Notes under the pieces: model-generated
Told to the model about the DNA's origin: nothing
The model's input: the letters and a program-made list of their open reading frames with translations, nothing else
The model's database searches: none
Position numbers and translations under genes: made by a program
Part shown: piece by piece, positions 18,058-27,102 of the stretch
How positions within the stretch are numbered: position 1 is the first letter of the stretch
How the letters are laid out: each line of letters starts with the position of its first letter
Source of the DNA: Flavobacterium terrae
GTDB taxonomy: Bacteria; Bacteroidota; Bacteroidia; Flavobacteriales; Flavobacteriaceae
Assembly: GCF_900142035.1 (NCBI RefSeq)
Contig: NZ_FQZI01000005.1
Coordinates: 175,073-239,072, forward strand
Reading direction: 5' to 3'
DNA: 64,000 nt

Positions 18058-18651
18058 CTAAATATACTTTGAAAACTGACTAACTAGTTCGTTTAGAGTA
18101 ATTCGGCTAGCGGAAGAAGTCGAATTAAGAATTACACATTTTATTTCTCGGTGTTGATTGTAAATAAAAAACACATTTTCAGACCCTATTTTAAAATCAA
18201 TAGGAAACTTGGTCAATAATTTTTGATTTTGGGTGTACTTTATAAAATTTTGAGCCGCACTATTTTTAGCGGAAAAACCAAGAAGTACAATTTGTTCCAA
18301 TTCAGGATGGTTGTTTATAATTGCCATTATATCCTGAAACTCCACAATTTCAATATTAGAATCGAGCGAACTGTTATTTTTCCTTTTTATTTTTAACGCT
18401 ATATCATGAATTCCCATCGCTAGTTTTCGCATTATAGCCTTACGTTCTTCAATGACTTTTTGTGTATTTGAAAGGTTAGCCACCAGCTCAATCCCTGAAA
18501 TAACCGACATTACTTTCCAAAATCTATTTTGCTTATTGGGATAATAAAACGGAAAAGAATGCTTGCTTTGATGTGGCGGAAAACTTCCTAACACCAACGT
18601 TTTCATTGGCTTGAAATCATAAAACCAATTGGGATGGGTTTCTATTGACAT
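18058..18651 (-). CDS. uracil/hypoxanthine-DNA glycosylase superfamily protein
   Basis: 197 residues, cytosolic. The N-terminal VLGSFPPHQSK and FYYPNKQNRFWKVMS match the first active-site motif of the UDG superfamily, in the form seen in hypoxanthine-DNA glycosylases (FYY..xQNRFW). The C-terminal VILNSTSSASR matches the second motif (LPSTSPAN in relatives) that inserts into DNA. Between them lies IVLLGFSAKNSA, the expected strand before the second loop. Probable role: base excision repair of deaminated bases. It is monocistronic and divergent from the accessory module at 18960, sharing a 308-base upstream region. Confidence 0.78.
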   Translation of the reverse strand: MSIETHPNWFYDFKPMKTLVLGSFPPHQSKHSFPFYYPNKQNRFWKVMSVISGIELVANLSNTQKVIEERKAIMRKLAMGIHDIALKIKRKNNSSLDSNIEIVEFQDIMAIINNHPELEQIVLLGFSAKNSAAQNFIKYTQNQKLLTKFPIDFKIGSENVFFIYNQHREIKCVILNSTSSASRITLNELVSQFSKYI

Positions 18652-18713
18652 TTTTTACAGCTGTTAATCCTGTAAATGTAACTAAACTATTTTTCGTCAC
18701 ATACTATTCTACT

Positions 18714-18775
18714 TTGTGATATTATTTTGTGATAAATAAAAATATCACGTTTTTTTTATCACAAGGTTGTGATAA
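18714..18775. promoter_or_regulatory. cluster of TTGTGATA half-sites, possible operator
   Basis: Five copies of TGTGATA in either orientation in 62 bases: TTGTGATA at 18714 and 18727, TATCAC at 18743, and the palindrome TTATCACAA-GG-TTGTGATAA at 18756-18775. The cluster sits in the divergent region between the glycosylase and the two-gene module. Confidence 0.5.
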
Positions 18776-18858
18776 TTATTTTCATTGTAGAAAAAAAACA
18801 CATTTGTCTTTTAGAAGCTAACAACAACACAATACCTTATTTTAATAATGATTTTCGC

Positions 18859-18866
18859 TATATTTG
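18859..18866 (+). promoter_or_regulatory. -7 promoter box of the two-gene module
   Basis: TATATTTG, full TAnnTTTG match, 93 bases before the ATG at 18960. No good -33 TTG is spaced upstream. The remaining leader (18867-18959) holds no ORF that I can support. Confidence 0.4.
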
Positions 18867-18959
18867 AAAGAAACAATAAATACAATTGAATAGGTTTGCC
18901 TATTTATGAGTTAGCAGTAATGTTGAAGAAAATCGTATTTAAATAAGAAAAATAAAGAT

Positions 18960-19925
18960 ATGACAGCAAAAGTTGAAATTTTTACTTTTAATATTCTAAA
19001 TAAAAGTAATAACGATGTTAAAATTAAATTTGAAGATGAAACTTTAAAAGAAATATTCAAATATTTAAAAAAGAATATACCTAATAAAGTTAATCAGTTT
19101 CCTCCAGGTAAAGATAAAAAGACATTCAAAATTGACACCTACATTGATGAAAAATCAAAAGAAAAAAAATCATACTTTGAATTCTCGGAACCTAATAATA
19201 GATTAGAAGGTGTTTTTGTTGTTGGCAGTGATGCAGACAAAGTTCTAAAATTCACATCAGCTGATAAACATAAAAAAGAAAGTGGACAAAAAGAAAAAGG
19301 AGTAAACATCGATAATAATCATTACTTTCAAATATTATTCATAGAAGGAAGCGACACAGGAATTATTGTGTTAGAAAAAAATCAGAAAAGTTGTAAAAAA
19401 GAATTTTGTAATATTTTAGAATCTATTTTAAATCAACTATATAGTGGAGTTCAATTATCAGTAAAGCAGTTTATTGAACGTGAATTTTATATGAACTACT
19501 TAAAAGACGGAAATTACAATTCAATAACTTGTGTTAGAAAAGGAGTAAAAACTGAAAGTAATGATGGAATTCTAAACATAATAAATCAAGGAACTTACAA
19601 AATAGAAACAAAATTAACAACAAGCGGAGATTTGACAACAAGAATAAAAACCAAAATTGTTAACGCATTTGAAGACCATAAAAACTTCATAGAAATTCCT
19701 GAATTTGAAGACTTAAATTACAATAAAGACAATGGAAGTTACCTAATAATCAATTCTGAATATAATGGTAAGTCAAGAACAATCGATTTATCTAATGTTC
19801 TAAAAGTTAAACCAATTTATGATTTAGATGATGTAAAAGAAAATTCCGATGGCAATTCTAATTTCAAATCGATACGAAATAAAGTAAATGATTTATTAAC
19901 TGAACTTGATATTCATATTTATTAA
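18960..19925 (+). CDS. accessory cytosolic protein, first gene of two-gene module
   Basis: 321 residues, lysine- and asparagine-rich, no signal peptide or membrane segment; family not recognised. The N-terminal half has a lysine-rich segment (KKTFKIDTYIDEKSKEKKSYFEF), then VFVVGSDADKVLKF and the pattern FIEGSDTGIIVLEKNQKSCKKEF at about residues 128-150, which resembles the hhhxGxxGIhhhEKxxxxxhKxxF motif seen in some unnamed defence-associated proteins (a recollection, not verified). The C-terminal half is strand-rich and ends in a helical tail. It is followed four bases later by a membrane protein gene, so both are likely translated together. Base composition is lower in GC than neighbours, fitting horizontal acquisition. 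Confidence 0.6.
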   Translation: MTAKVEIFTFNILNKSNNDVKIKFEDETLKEIFKYLKKNIPNKVNQFPPGKDKKTFKIDTYIDEKSKEKKSYFEFSEPNNRLEGVFVVGSDADKVLKFTSADKHKKESGQKEKGVNIDNNHYFQILFIEGSDTGIIVLEKNQKSCKKEFCNILESILNQLYSGVQLSVKQFIEREFYMNYLKDGNYNSITCVRKGVKTESNDGILNIINQGTYKIETKLTTSGDLTTRIKTKIVNAFEDHKNFIEIPEFEDLNYNKDNGSYLIINSEYNGKSRTIDLSNVLKVKPIYDLDDVKENSDGNSNFKSIRNKVNDLLTELDIHIY

Positions 19926-19929
19926 TCAA

Positions 19930-20460
19930 ATGAGTAAATTATTTGGCTTTTTTAATGAATTTTACGACAGATTTAATAAAAACACAAAAATAGTGATATT
20001 ACTATTTTCATTTTTTTTGTCAGGTCTATCATTTTTCATTTTAAATCTTGATACAAATATAATCAATCTAATTTCTGTTGTATTATCCATAACAATTGGT
20101 TTGATGTTCAACTTTGCATCAAGTTTATCTGATAAAATTAATTCTGAACATTTAACTATTAAATTTAAGTTCAAAGAAATACGACTTGATAAACTTGAAC
20201 TTTCTTACCGAAGTTCATACTTTTCAATTTATATCTCAATAATTTGCTTATTAATATGTTTAATATTGATGACTTTAGACACAAAAAATATTTATATAGT
20301 AAAATTTGTAACTAGTATTTTAGTATTTTCTCTAATTCAAATGTTTCTTTCATTTTATTTTGTACTAAACGATATGAAAAATTTTGTAGATTACGATATT
20401 AAACAAGAAAGAAAAATTATAAAGAAAGAACGAATAAACGATACAAATAGAAATAAATAG
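19930..20460 (+). CDS. accessory multi-pass membrane protein, second gene of two-gene module
   Basis: 176 residues from ATG 19930 (MSKLFGFFNEF), four bases after the preceding stop. Four hydrophobic segments are predicted, at about residues 20-37, 42-62, 94-116 and 122-145, with a basic loop (KIKFKFKEIRLDKLELSYRSS-like, K/R-rich) after the second and a highly charged C-terminal tail (DYDIKQERKIIKKER). The layout of two hairpins plus charged tail is shared by many membrane-perturbing effectors of two-gene systems, but also by ordinary transport or scaffold proteins. I do not recognise the family. The tight coupling to a soluble partner is the main argument for a joint function. Confidence 0.6.
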   Translation: MSKLFGFFNEFYDRFNKNTKIVILLFSFFLSGLSFFILNLDTNIINLISVVLSITIGLMFNFASSLSDKINSEHLTIKFKFKEIRLDKLELSYRSSYFSIYISIICLLICLILMTLDTKNIYIVKFVTSILVFSLIQMFLSFYFVLNDMKNFVDYDIKQERKIIKKERINDTNRNK

Positions 20461-20463
20461 AAA

Positions 20464-20495
20464 CCCCTAGCAGGTGCGAACGTCTAGCTCTTGCC
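20464..20495 (+). repeat. REP-like element, CCCCGCT family
   Basis: CCCCTAGCAGGTGCGAACG then TCTAGCTCTTGCC follows the layout of the element at 6237 directly after a plus-strand stop codon. Confidence 0.45.
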
Positions 20496-20516
20496 TATTG
20501 AAAAACAAAATATTTT

Positions 20517-20548
20517 CCCCGCTACGCAAAGTCTCCTGACTTTGCACA
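20517..20548 (+). repeat. REP-like element, CCCCGCT family
   Basis: CCCCGCTACG then the hairpin CAAAGTC-TCCT-GACTTTG. It is the third copy of the layout in the window. Confidence 0.5.
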
Positions 20549-20567
20549 GTTTTGATATTAAACCCAT

Positions 20568-20596
20568 AAAAAATGCCCCAATTAGGGCATTTTTTA
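20568..20596 (+). terminator. terminator after the two-gene module
   Basis: AAAAAATGCCC and GGGCATTTTTT pair around CAATTA-like loop, with a T-tract. Confidence 0.75.
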
Positions 20597-20612
20597 TTTA
20601 TATATTTTTTTC

Positions 20613-21050
20613 AAAGACACTTCGACAGGCTCAGTGTAAGCGATTCACACGAAATCTTTGAAAAGATTTCGATTCTCTGGGATGCTTCGACAAGACTTCG
20701 ACAAGCTCAGCCCAAAACTCAGCATAAGCGACCACTAAGTCTTCACAAAATGTGAAGACAAGTGTCTGAAAAAACACTTCGACTTCGCTCAGTGTAAGCG
20801 ATTCGCACAAAATCTTTATGAAAGATTTTGGCTCTCTGAGATGCTTCGACAGGCTCAGCATAAGCGATATGCAATCTTCAACTTCGGCTTTAGCCTTGTT
20901 TCAGATGCATCCTGAGACACTTCGACAGGCTCAGTGTAAGCGACCACTAAGTCTTCACAAAATGTGAAGACAAGTGTCTGAAAAACACTTCGACTTCGCT
21001 CAGTGTAAGCGATTCGCACAAAATCTTTGAAGAAGATTTTGGCTCTCTGC
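20613..21050. repeat. dense array of CTTCGACaGGCTCAGTGTAAGCG repeats with hairpins
   Basis: Between the convergent module and icmF there is no supportable gene, but a mosaic built of three parts: CTTCGACAGGCTCAG or CTTCGACTTCGCTCAG plus TGTAAGCG (about eight copies), the hairpin GTCTTCACA-AAA-TGTGAAGAC (two copies) and AAAATCTTT-loop-AAAGATTTT hairpins (three copies). Segments 20729-20838 and 20941-21049 are near-identical 110-base direct repeats. The array abuts the icmF stop codon exactly. Single copies of the unit occur at 9251 and 12326. Translated frames across it are artefacts. Confidence 0.75.
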
Positions 21051-24000
21051 TTACATATTCCTCCTATATTGCCCACCTACTTCAAACAAAGCTGAAGTGA
21101 TTTGTCCTAACGAACACACTTTAGTAGCATCCATCAGCTTTTCAAAGATATTATGGTTTTGAATGGCTGCTTCCTGAATGATAGCCAATTGTTCTTCTAC
21201 TTTATCTTTATTAGCCGCATGCAAATGATCTAACATTACGATTTGATATTGTTTTTCTTCTTCCGTAGCACGAATTACTTCTGCAGGAATAACAGTAGGC
21301 GATCCTTTAGAACTTAAGAAAGTATTTACACCAATAATTGGGAATTCACCCGTATGTTTCAATGTTTCGTAGTATAAACTTTCTTCTTGAATTTTTGAAC
21401 GTTGATACATGGTTTCCATCGCTCCTAAAACACCTCCACGCTCAGTAATTCTGTCGAATTCTTGTAAAACAGCTTCTTCCACTAAATCGGTTAATTCTTC
21501 AATAATGAATGAACCTTGAATTGGATTTTCGTTTTTCGCTAAACCTAATTCTTTATTAATAATCAACTGAATCGCCATTGCTCTACGCACTGATTCTTCT
21601 GTTGGCGTTGTAATCGCTTCGTCATACGCATTTGTATGTAACGAGTTACAGTTATCGTAAATCGCATACAATGCTTGTAATGTTGTACGAATATCATTGA
21701 AGTCAATTTCTTGTGCGTGTAACGAACGTCCAGAAGTTTGGATGTGGTATTTCAACATTTGTGCTCTTTCGTTCGCTCCGTATTTATTCTTTAAAGCTTT
21801 CGCCCAAATTTTACGTGCCACACGTCCAATTACAGCATATTCTGGATCGATACCATTCGAGAAGAAGAACGATAAGTTAGGTCCGAAATCATTGATATTC
21901 ATTCCACGACTTAAATAGTATTCCACGTAAGTGAAACCATTTGCTAACGTGAAAGCTAACTGCGTAATTGGATTTGCTCCTGCTTCAGCAATATGGTAAC
22001 CGGAAATCGAAACTGAGTAGAAATTACGAACGTTTTCTTTAATGAAATATTCTTGCACGTCACCCATTAAACGTAAAGCAAATTCTGTAGAGAAAATACA
22101 AGTATTTTGCGCTTGATCTTCTTTTAAAATATCTGCCTGAACTGTTCCTCGAACTTGTGCTAAGGTTTTTATTTTGATATCGTTATAAACATCTAAAGGT
22201 AAAACTTCATCACCAGTTACACCTAAAAGCATTAATCCTAATCCGTTATTTCCTTCTGGTAATTCTCCTTGGTAAGACGGACGAGCAACACCTTTCTTCT
22301 TGTAAATTTCAGTGATTTTCGCTTCAACTTCTTTTTCTAAGCCGTTTTCTTTGATGTATTTTTCACAATTTTGGTCAATCGCCGCATTCATGAAGAATCC
22401 TAATAACATCGGCGCTGGCCCGTTAATTGTCATCGAAACGGATGTTGCAGGGTGACTCAAATCGAAACCTGAATATAATTTCTTAGCATCATCCAAACAA
22501 CAAATAGAAACTCCGGCATTTCCGATTTTTCCATAAATATCAGGACGAACATGCGGGTCATTTCCGTAAAGTGTCACCGAGTCAAACGCTGTTGACAAAC
22601 GTTTTGCAGGTAAACCAGCACTTACATAATGGAAACGTTTGTTGGTTCTCTCTGGTCCACCTTCCCCAGCAAACATACGAGATGGATCTTCTCCCTCACG
22701 TTTGAAAGGATACAAACCAGACGCGAAAGGAAATTCTCCAGGAACATTCTCCTGTAGGTTCCATTTTAAGATATCACCCCAAGCTTTGTATTTTGGTAAC
22801 GCCACTTTCGGGATTTGAGAATGCGACAAGCTTTCGGTGTGTGTAGCAATCTTAATTTCCTTATCACGTACTTTAAACGAGTATATTGGGTTTTTATATT
22901 TATTTACTTTTTCGTCCCAAGTTAAAATGATTTCCCAGTTGTATGGGTCCAAATTCATTTTTACGCGGTCAAATTCTTTCGTTAAAAGAGACAAAAATTC
23001 TTTTTTATCAGCTGAATGATTTAAAGATTCTTCAACAATTCCTGATTTATCAATTTTAGGCACTCTACCCGAAACTGTTTCAATTGTTTTGAAGATACCG
23101 TATAATTTTTGAGCCACGTCAACTTGCGACAATGCAGTTTCATCATACTTACGATTATTCTCTGCAATTTCAGATAAATAACGCGTTCTGTGTGGTGGGA
23201 TTACGAAAATTTTCTCGCTCATTTCACGAGTAATCTCGAAAGTCGAATGCAAATCGATTCCTGTTTTCTCTACAATTTTATCCATAATGGATTTGTAAAG
23301 TGTATTCATTCCAGGATCGTTGAACTGAGAGGCAATCGTACCAAAAACCGGCATTTTATCTGGATCAACATCCCAAAGATTATGATTACGTTGGTATTGT
23401 TTTTTCACATCACGAATAGCATCCAAAGCACCACGTTTGTCAAATTTATTTAAAGCCACTAAATCGGCGAAATCCAACATGTCGATTTTTTCCAACTGCG
23501 TAGCTGCACCAAATTCTGGAGTCATTACATATAAAGAAACATCAGAATGATCCATGATTTCTGTATCAGACTGTCCAATTCCAGAAGTTTCCAATACAAT
23601 CAAATCATATTTAGCCGCTTTCAATACTTCAATCGCTTCCTGAACGTATTTTGACAAGGCCAAATTAGATTGACGGGTTGCCAATGAACGCATATAAACA
23701 CGAGGATTATTAATAGCATTCATACGAATTCTATCCCCTAACAAAGCACCGCCAGTTTTACGTTTTGATGGATCGACAGAAATCAAACCGATTGTTTTTT
23801 CAGGAAAATCAATCAGGAAACGACGAACCAATTCATCCACTAATGAGGATTTACCTGCGCCACCTGTTCCTGTAATTCCTAAAACCGGTGTTTTACTGTC
23901 TACATTGATTTTGGCAATTTTCTCCAAAGCAGGTTTTGCTACTTCTGGGAAATTTTCAGCAGAAGAAATCACACGAGCAATAGCCGTTGGATTTTTCTCT

Positions 24001-24476
24001 TCCAAATGATTTACTTCACCATTTAATTTATCACCCACAGGATAATCAGCACGTTGTACCAAATCATTGATCATTCCTTGTAATCCCAATTCACGACCAT
24101 CATCTGGAGAATAAATTCTTTCGATACCATATTCGTGCAATTCAGAAATTTCAGAAGGAAGGATTACTCCTCCACCACCTCCAAAAATTTTGATATGACC
24201 TGCTCCTTTTTCTTTTAGCAAGTCGTACATGTATTTGAAATATTCATTGTGACCTCCTTGGTACGAAGTCATAGCAATCGCATTAGCATCTTCCTGAATT
24301 GCGGTATTCACTACTTCTTCCACACTTCTGTCATGTCCTAAGTGAATCACCTCAACACCTGTTGCTTGAATAATTCGGCGCATGATATTTATTGCAGCAT
24401 CGTGTCCGTCAAAAAGCGAAGCAGCTGTTACTATTCTAACTTTATTTTTTGGTTGATAAGGTTGTACTTGTTCCAT
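21051..24476 (-). CDS. icmF: fused isobutyryl/acyl-CoA mutase with B12 and G-protein domains
   Basis: 1141 residues, a fusion of three parts: an N-terminal adenosylcobalamin-binding domain ([13 protein letters not shown], with Asp and His of the DxHxx motif, and a glycine-rich [12 protein letters not shown]), a MeaB-like P-loop GTPase ([14 protein letters not shown] at about residue 205; [24 protein letters not shown]) and a C-terminal TIM-barrel mutase ([41 protein letters not shown]). This is the IcmF type, rearranging isobutyryl- and n-butyryl-CoA or related acyl-CoAs, with the GTPase protecting cofactor loading. The start is ATG 24476 ([11 protein letters not shown]); a TTG upstream overlaps the promoter. 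No separate mcm genes are adjacent. Confidence 0.93.
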   Translation of the reverse strand: MEQVQPYQPKNKVRIVTAASLFDGHDAAINIMRRIIQATGVEVIHLGHDRSVEEVVNTAIQEDANAIAMTSYQGGHNEYFKYMYDLLKEKGAGHIKIFGGGGGVILPSEISELHEYGIERIYSPDDGRELGLQGMINDLVQRADYPVGDKLNGEVNHLEEKNPTAIARVISSAENFPEVAKPALEKIAKINVDSKTPVLGITGTGGAGKSSLVDELVRRFLIDFPEKTIGLISVDPSKRKTGGALLGDRIRMNAINNPRVYMRSLATRQSNLALSKYVQEAIEVLKAAKYDLIVLETSGIGQSDTEIMDHSDVSLYVMTPEFGAATQLEKIDMLDFADLVALNKFDKRGALDAIRDVKKQYQRNHNLWDVDPDKMPVFGTIASQFNDPGMNTLYKSIMDKIVEKTGIDLHSTFEITREMSEKIFVIPPHRTRYLSEIAENNRKYDETALSQVDVAQKLYGIFKTIETVSGRVPKIDKSGIVEESLNHSADKKEFLSLLTKEFDRVKMNLDPYNWEIILTWDEKVNKYKNPIYSFKVRDKEIKIATHTESLSHSQIPKVALPKYKAWGDILKWNLQENVPGEFPFASGLYPFKREGEDPSRMFAGEGGPERTNKRFHYVSAGLPAKRLSTAFDSVTLYGNDPHVRPDIYGKIGNAGVSICCLDDAKKLYSGFDLSHPATSVSMTINGPAPMLLGFFMNAAIDQNCEKYIKENGLEKEVEAKITEIYKKKGVARPSYQGELPEGNNGLGLMLLGVTGDEVLPLDVYNDIKIKTLAQVRGTVQADILKEDQAQNTCIFSTEFALRLMGDVQEYFIKENVRNFYSVSISGYHIAEAGANPITQLAFTLANGFTYVEYYLSRGMNINDFGPNLSFFFSNGIDPEYAVIGRVARKIWAKALKNKYGANERAQMLKYHIQTSGRSLHAQEIDFNDIRTTLQALYAIYDNCNSLHTNAYDEAITTPTEESVRRAMAIQLIINKELGLAKNENPIQGSFIIEELTDLVEEAVLQEFDRITERGGVLGAMETMYQRSKIQEESLYYETLKHTGEFPIIGVNTFLSSKGSPTVIPAEVIRATEEEKQYQIVMLDHLHAANKDKVEEQLAIIQEAAIQNHNIFEKLMDATKVCSLGQITSALFEVGGQYRRNM

Positions 24477-24686
24477 TGTAATGGTAATAATTTTGTGCTG
24501 CAATTTACATATTTCTAAAAAATTAAAACCTTATTTTTTTGTATTATTAAGAATAGAAAAGAAAAATTACAAAACTTCTGTAAAATTTATCTCACTATAT
24601 CGCTTCGCTTTTGCATTTTAATTAAAAAATTAACCATAATCTCAACTTCAATTTTATCCAAATTAAAAAAAGGCATGGACTTTGCT

Positions 24687-24694
24687 TATCTTTG
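24687..24694 (+). promoter_or_regulatory. -7 promoter box of the DUF4197 pair
   Basis: TATCTTTG, TAnnTTTG match, 19 bases before the ATG at 24714. The stretch 24504-24686 upstream shows nothing else supportable. Confidence 0.5.
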
Positions 24695-24713
24695 GTAAAC
24701 CAATTTTTTATTT

Positions 24714-25436
24714 ATGAAAAAGATATTCCTACTATTATTTTTGATTCCAATTGTTAGTAACGCACAATTAAAAGATTTACTTAAAAAAGCAGAAGAACAA
24801 CTTACTTCGATCACTAATAAAGATAGTGGATTAGATATTGCTGCTGGTCTAAAAGAAGCTTTGAATAAAGGTGTCGATGTACAAGTAAGTAAATTAACTG
24901 CTACTGATGGTTTTTACAAAAATCAAGCAGTAAAAATTTTAATGCCAGAAGAACTTCAAAAAGTAGACAAAGCTTTACGCAAAATGGGAATGTCTAAATT
25001 AGCTGATGATGGTATCAAAGCATTGAATAGAGCTGCTGAAGATGCTGTGAAAGAATCGACACCTATATTTGTTGATGCGATTAAAAACATTACGATTACT
25101 GATGCAAAAAACATACTACTTGGTAATCAAGATGCAGCAACAAACTATTTACAAGGATCTACTAGAAATCCACTTTACGCGAAGTTTAATCCAGTGGTTC
25201 AGAAATCGATTGGTAAAGTTGGAGCTGACGTAATTTGGAACAACATTATCAAAAAATACAACAGCTTACCTTTAGTTTCAAAAGTTAATCCTGATATTAA
25301 CGATTATGTTACGAATAAAGCACTTGATGGCGTTTTTAAAATGATTGCTGTTGAAGAAGTAAATATTAGAACCAATATTAAATCAAGAACCTCAGATTTA
25401 TTAATGAAAGTTTTTGCGCTGCAAGACAAAAAATAA
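24714..25436 (+). CDS. DUF4197 family periplasmic protein, first of tandem pair
   Basis: 240 residues with a signal peptide ending SNAQ. The mature part is a single DUF4197 domain: IAAGLKEALNKGVDVQVSKLT, DGFYKNQAVKILMPEEL, ALNRAAEDAVKESTPIFVDAI and TDAKNILLGNQDAAT. The protein is mostly helical. Function is unknown. The following gene, five bases away, is a close paralogue (long stretches such as RAAEDAVKESTPIFVDAIK are identical), so this is a recent tandem duplication; this copy has an ordinary signal peptide and the second a lipoprotein signal. Confidence 0.88.
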   Translation: MKKIFLLLFLIPIVSNAQLKDLLKKAEEQLTSITNKDSGLDIAAGLKEALNKGVDVQVSKLTATDGFYKNQAVKILMPEELQKVDKALRKMGMSKLADDGIKALNRAAEDAVKESTPIFVDAIKNITITDAKNILLGNQDAATNYLQGSTRNPLYAKFNPVVQKSIGKVGADVIWNNIIKKYNSLPLVSKVNPDINDYVTNKALDGVFKMIAVEEVNIRTNIKSRTSDLLMKVFALQDKK

Positions 25437-25440
25437 GACT

Positions 25441-26154
25441 ATGAAAAAAACATTAATCCTATTAGCCGCATTACCATTATTTTCTGGTTGTGCCGAAATG
25501 CAACAAGTAATTAATCAATTACCACAAACACAAGGTATTTTATCTCAGGCAGAAATTGCATCTGGCTTAAAAGAAGCTTTAAATAATGGTATAGACAAAC
25601 AAGTTGTTAAGTTGACAGCACTTGATGGTTTTTACAAAAATGAATTGGTTAAAATTTTATTACCAGAAGAATTAAAAAAAGTTGACAAAGGACTTCGCGA
25701 TATTGGGATGGGAAAATTAGCCGATGAAGGCTTAAAAGTTCTAAACAGAGCTGCAGAAGATGCTGTTAAAGAATCGACACCCATATTTGTTGATGCGATT
25801 AAAGGCATGACATTTACAGATGCAAAAAACATTCTTTTAGGTAACGAAAGTTCTGCAACAACTTATCTACAAAATTCGACCTCAACAGCGTTGTACGGAA
25901 AATTTAATCCAGTCATTAAAAACTCATTCACAAAAGTTGGAGCTGATAAAGTTTGGACAAATATTATCACTAAATACAATTCGATTCCATTAGTTAAAAA
26001 AGTAAATCCTGATTTAACAGATTATACTACAAACAAAGCTATGGAAGGTGTATTTAAAATGGTTGCCATTGAGGAAAAAAACATAAGAACTAGCATTGCT
26101 TCTAGAACTTCTGATTTATTAAAAAGAGTATTCGCTTTACAGGATAACAAATAG
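25441..26154 (+). CDS. DUF4197 family lipoprotein, second of tandem pair
   Basis: 237 residues from ATG 25441. The signal peptide ends in a lipobox (LFSGC at about residue 15), so the cysteine should be lipidated, unlike the paralogue upstream. The mature domain again carries IASGLKEALNNGIDKQVVKLT, DGFYKNELVKILLPEELKK and TDAKNILLGNESSATTY. Both copies share a PEELxKVDK and an NPxxxxYxTNKAxxGVFK segment near the end. Being cotranscribed with a soluble copy, the two could form a mixed complex at the membrane, which is speculation. Confidence 0.88.
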   Translation: MKKTLILLAALPLFSGCAEMQQVINQLPQTQGILSQAEIASGLKEALNNGIDKQVVKLTALDGFYKNELVKILLPEELKKVDKGLRDIGMGKLADEGLKVLNRAAEDAVKESTPIFVDAIKGMTFTDAKNILLGNESSATTYLQNSTSTALYGKFNPVIKNSFTKVGADKVWTNIITKYNSIPLVKKVNPDLTDYTTNKAMEGVFKMVAIEEKNIRTSIASRTSDLLKRVFALQDNK

Positions 26155-26268
26155 TTAAAATTTTCATAATCAAGAAGATAATAACATTCTCTTAACAATA
26201 GCATTCAAAAAAAATACTGACCTTTGTAAAAGAAATTCATAGAATTTTGTTTGGTTTGGTTAGTTTAC

Positions 26269-26300
26269 AAAAAAGTCGGTATCTAGGTACCGGCTTTTTT
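26269..26300. terminator. bidirectional terminator
   Basis: AAAAAAGTCGGTATC pairs with GGTACCGGCTTTTTT, allowing two GU pairs. It separates the DUF4197 pair from the convergent hydrolase and overlaps the latter's stop codon. Confidence 0.8.
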
Positions 26301-27075
26301 ATTTGAATTCCTTTAAAAAACCAATGACTTGATCATTAAAAACCGAAGCCTGCTCTACGTTTACAACGTGTCCACATTTTTCAATCACAAAAAGTTTTGC
26401 CGTTTTATAATGCGCTTCAACCACTTTTTTTACAGAAGGTAAAAACATATAATCTTCTTCCCCCATAATGTAAAACGTTGGAATATTTAACTCCACTTGA
26501 CGGAACCATCTTAACACAGGGTTAATCTCGGCTGTAAGCTTAAACCACTTAATAAATTCTTTCTGATAAAGCTTTTTTGCTTCGTTGATAAACAACAAAC
26601 GAGACTGTTTGTGATTATCTTTGGGCATGATAATGAAAGCAAATAATTTATACAATACTAAGTAAGGAAGTATGTATTTAAAAACATTTCCTACTCGCAT
26701 TAAAATTTGAGATCTGAAATTCATTTTTAAAATAGCGCCTCCCATAATCATGCTTTTTACTCTTTCAGGATACATTTCGGCCAATTGTCTAATCACAATG
26801 GTTCCAAGCGAAATACCCACAAAATGAGATGATTGTATTTTAAGATGATCAATCACTTTTATTACATCTTGAGCAATAGATTTGAAAGTATATTTTTTTG
26901 TAAAAGATGTTTTTTTAGAATCTCCATGACCTCTCAAATCAAGAAGTAAAACATTAAAATGCTTTTGAAATTCTCTAATCTGTTTAAACCAAATAGATGA
27001 ACTTCCTCCAGCTCCGTGAACAAATGTCACCCACTGATTACTTGAAGGATTATCGTAAATGGTATAGTTTGTCAC
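26299..27075 (-). CDS. alpha/beta-hydrolase family protein
   Basis: 258 residues, no signal peptide. Fold hallmarks: VTFVHGAGGSSSIW (oxyanion region), LLLDLRGHGDS, the nucleophile elbow FVGISLGTIV (Ser at about residue 91), an acid in FYIMGEEDYMF and the catalytic His in VIEKCGHVVNVEQ near the end. This points to an intact esterase/lipase/thioesterase-type active site, substrate unknown. It is the last gene of a minus-strand unit behind pyrF, a DoxX protein and a binding protein, with a 27-base gap upstream. Confidence 0.85.
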   Translation of the reverse strand: MTNYTIYDNPSSNQWVTFVHGAGGSSSIWFKQIREFQKHFNVLLLDLRGHGDSKKTSFTKKYTFKSIAQDVIKVIDHLKIQSSHFVGISLGTIVIRQLAEMYPERVKSMIMGGAILKMNFRSQILMRVGNVFKYILPYLVLYKLFAFIIMPKDNHKQSRLLFINEAKKLYQKEFIKWFKLTAEINPVLRWFRQVELNIPTFYIMGEEDYMFLPSVKKVVEAHYKTAKLFVIEKCGHVVNVEQASVFNDQVIGFLKEFK

Positions 27076-27102
27076 AGGATATTTTTGAGCAAATATAACT
27101 TT

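Noticed and set aside
18890..18935. An integron attC-like cassette boundary before the two-gene module
   Set aside because: The sequence TTTATGAGTTAGCAGTAATG looked familiar, but there is no integron integrase or second copy in the window, so I cannot support it.
20613..21050. A CRISPR array
   Set aside because: Unit spacing is irregular, spacers are themselves repeated, and no cas genes are present.
20573..21076. Three short open frames across the repeat array
   Set aside because: They are translations of the repeated units in both directions, have no start signals, and end in or overlap the icmF coding end.
26216..26230. A fourth copy of the shared promoter motif
   Set aside because: The CTTTGTAA core is similar but the upstream TATAAC and GTAA boxes with 14- and 25-base spacing are absent.
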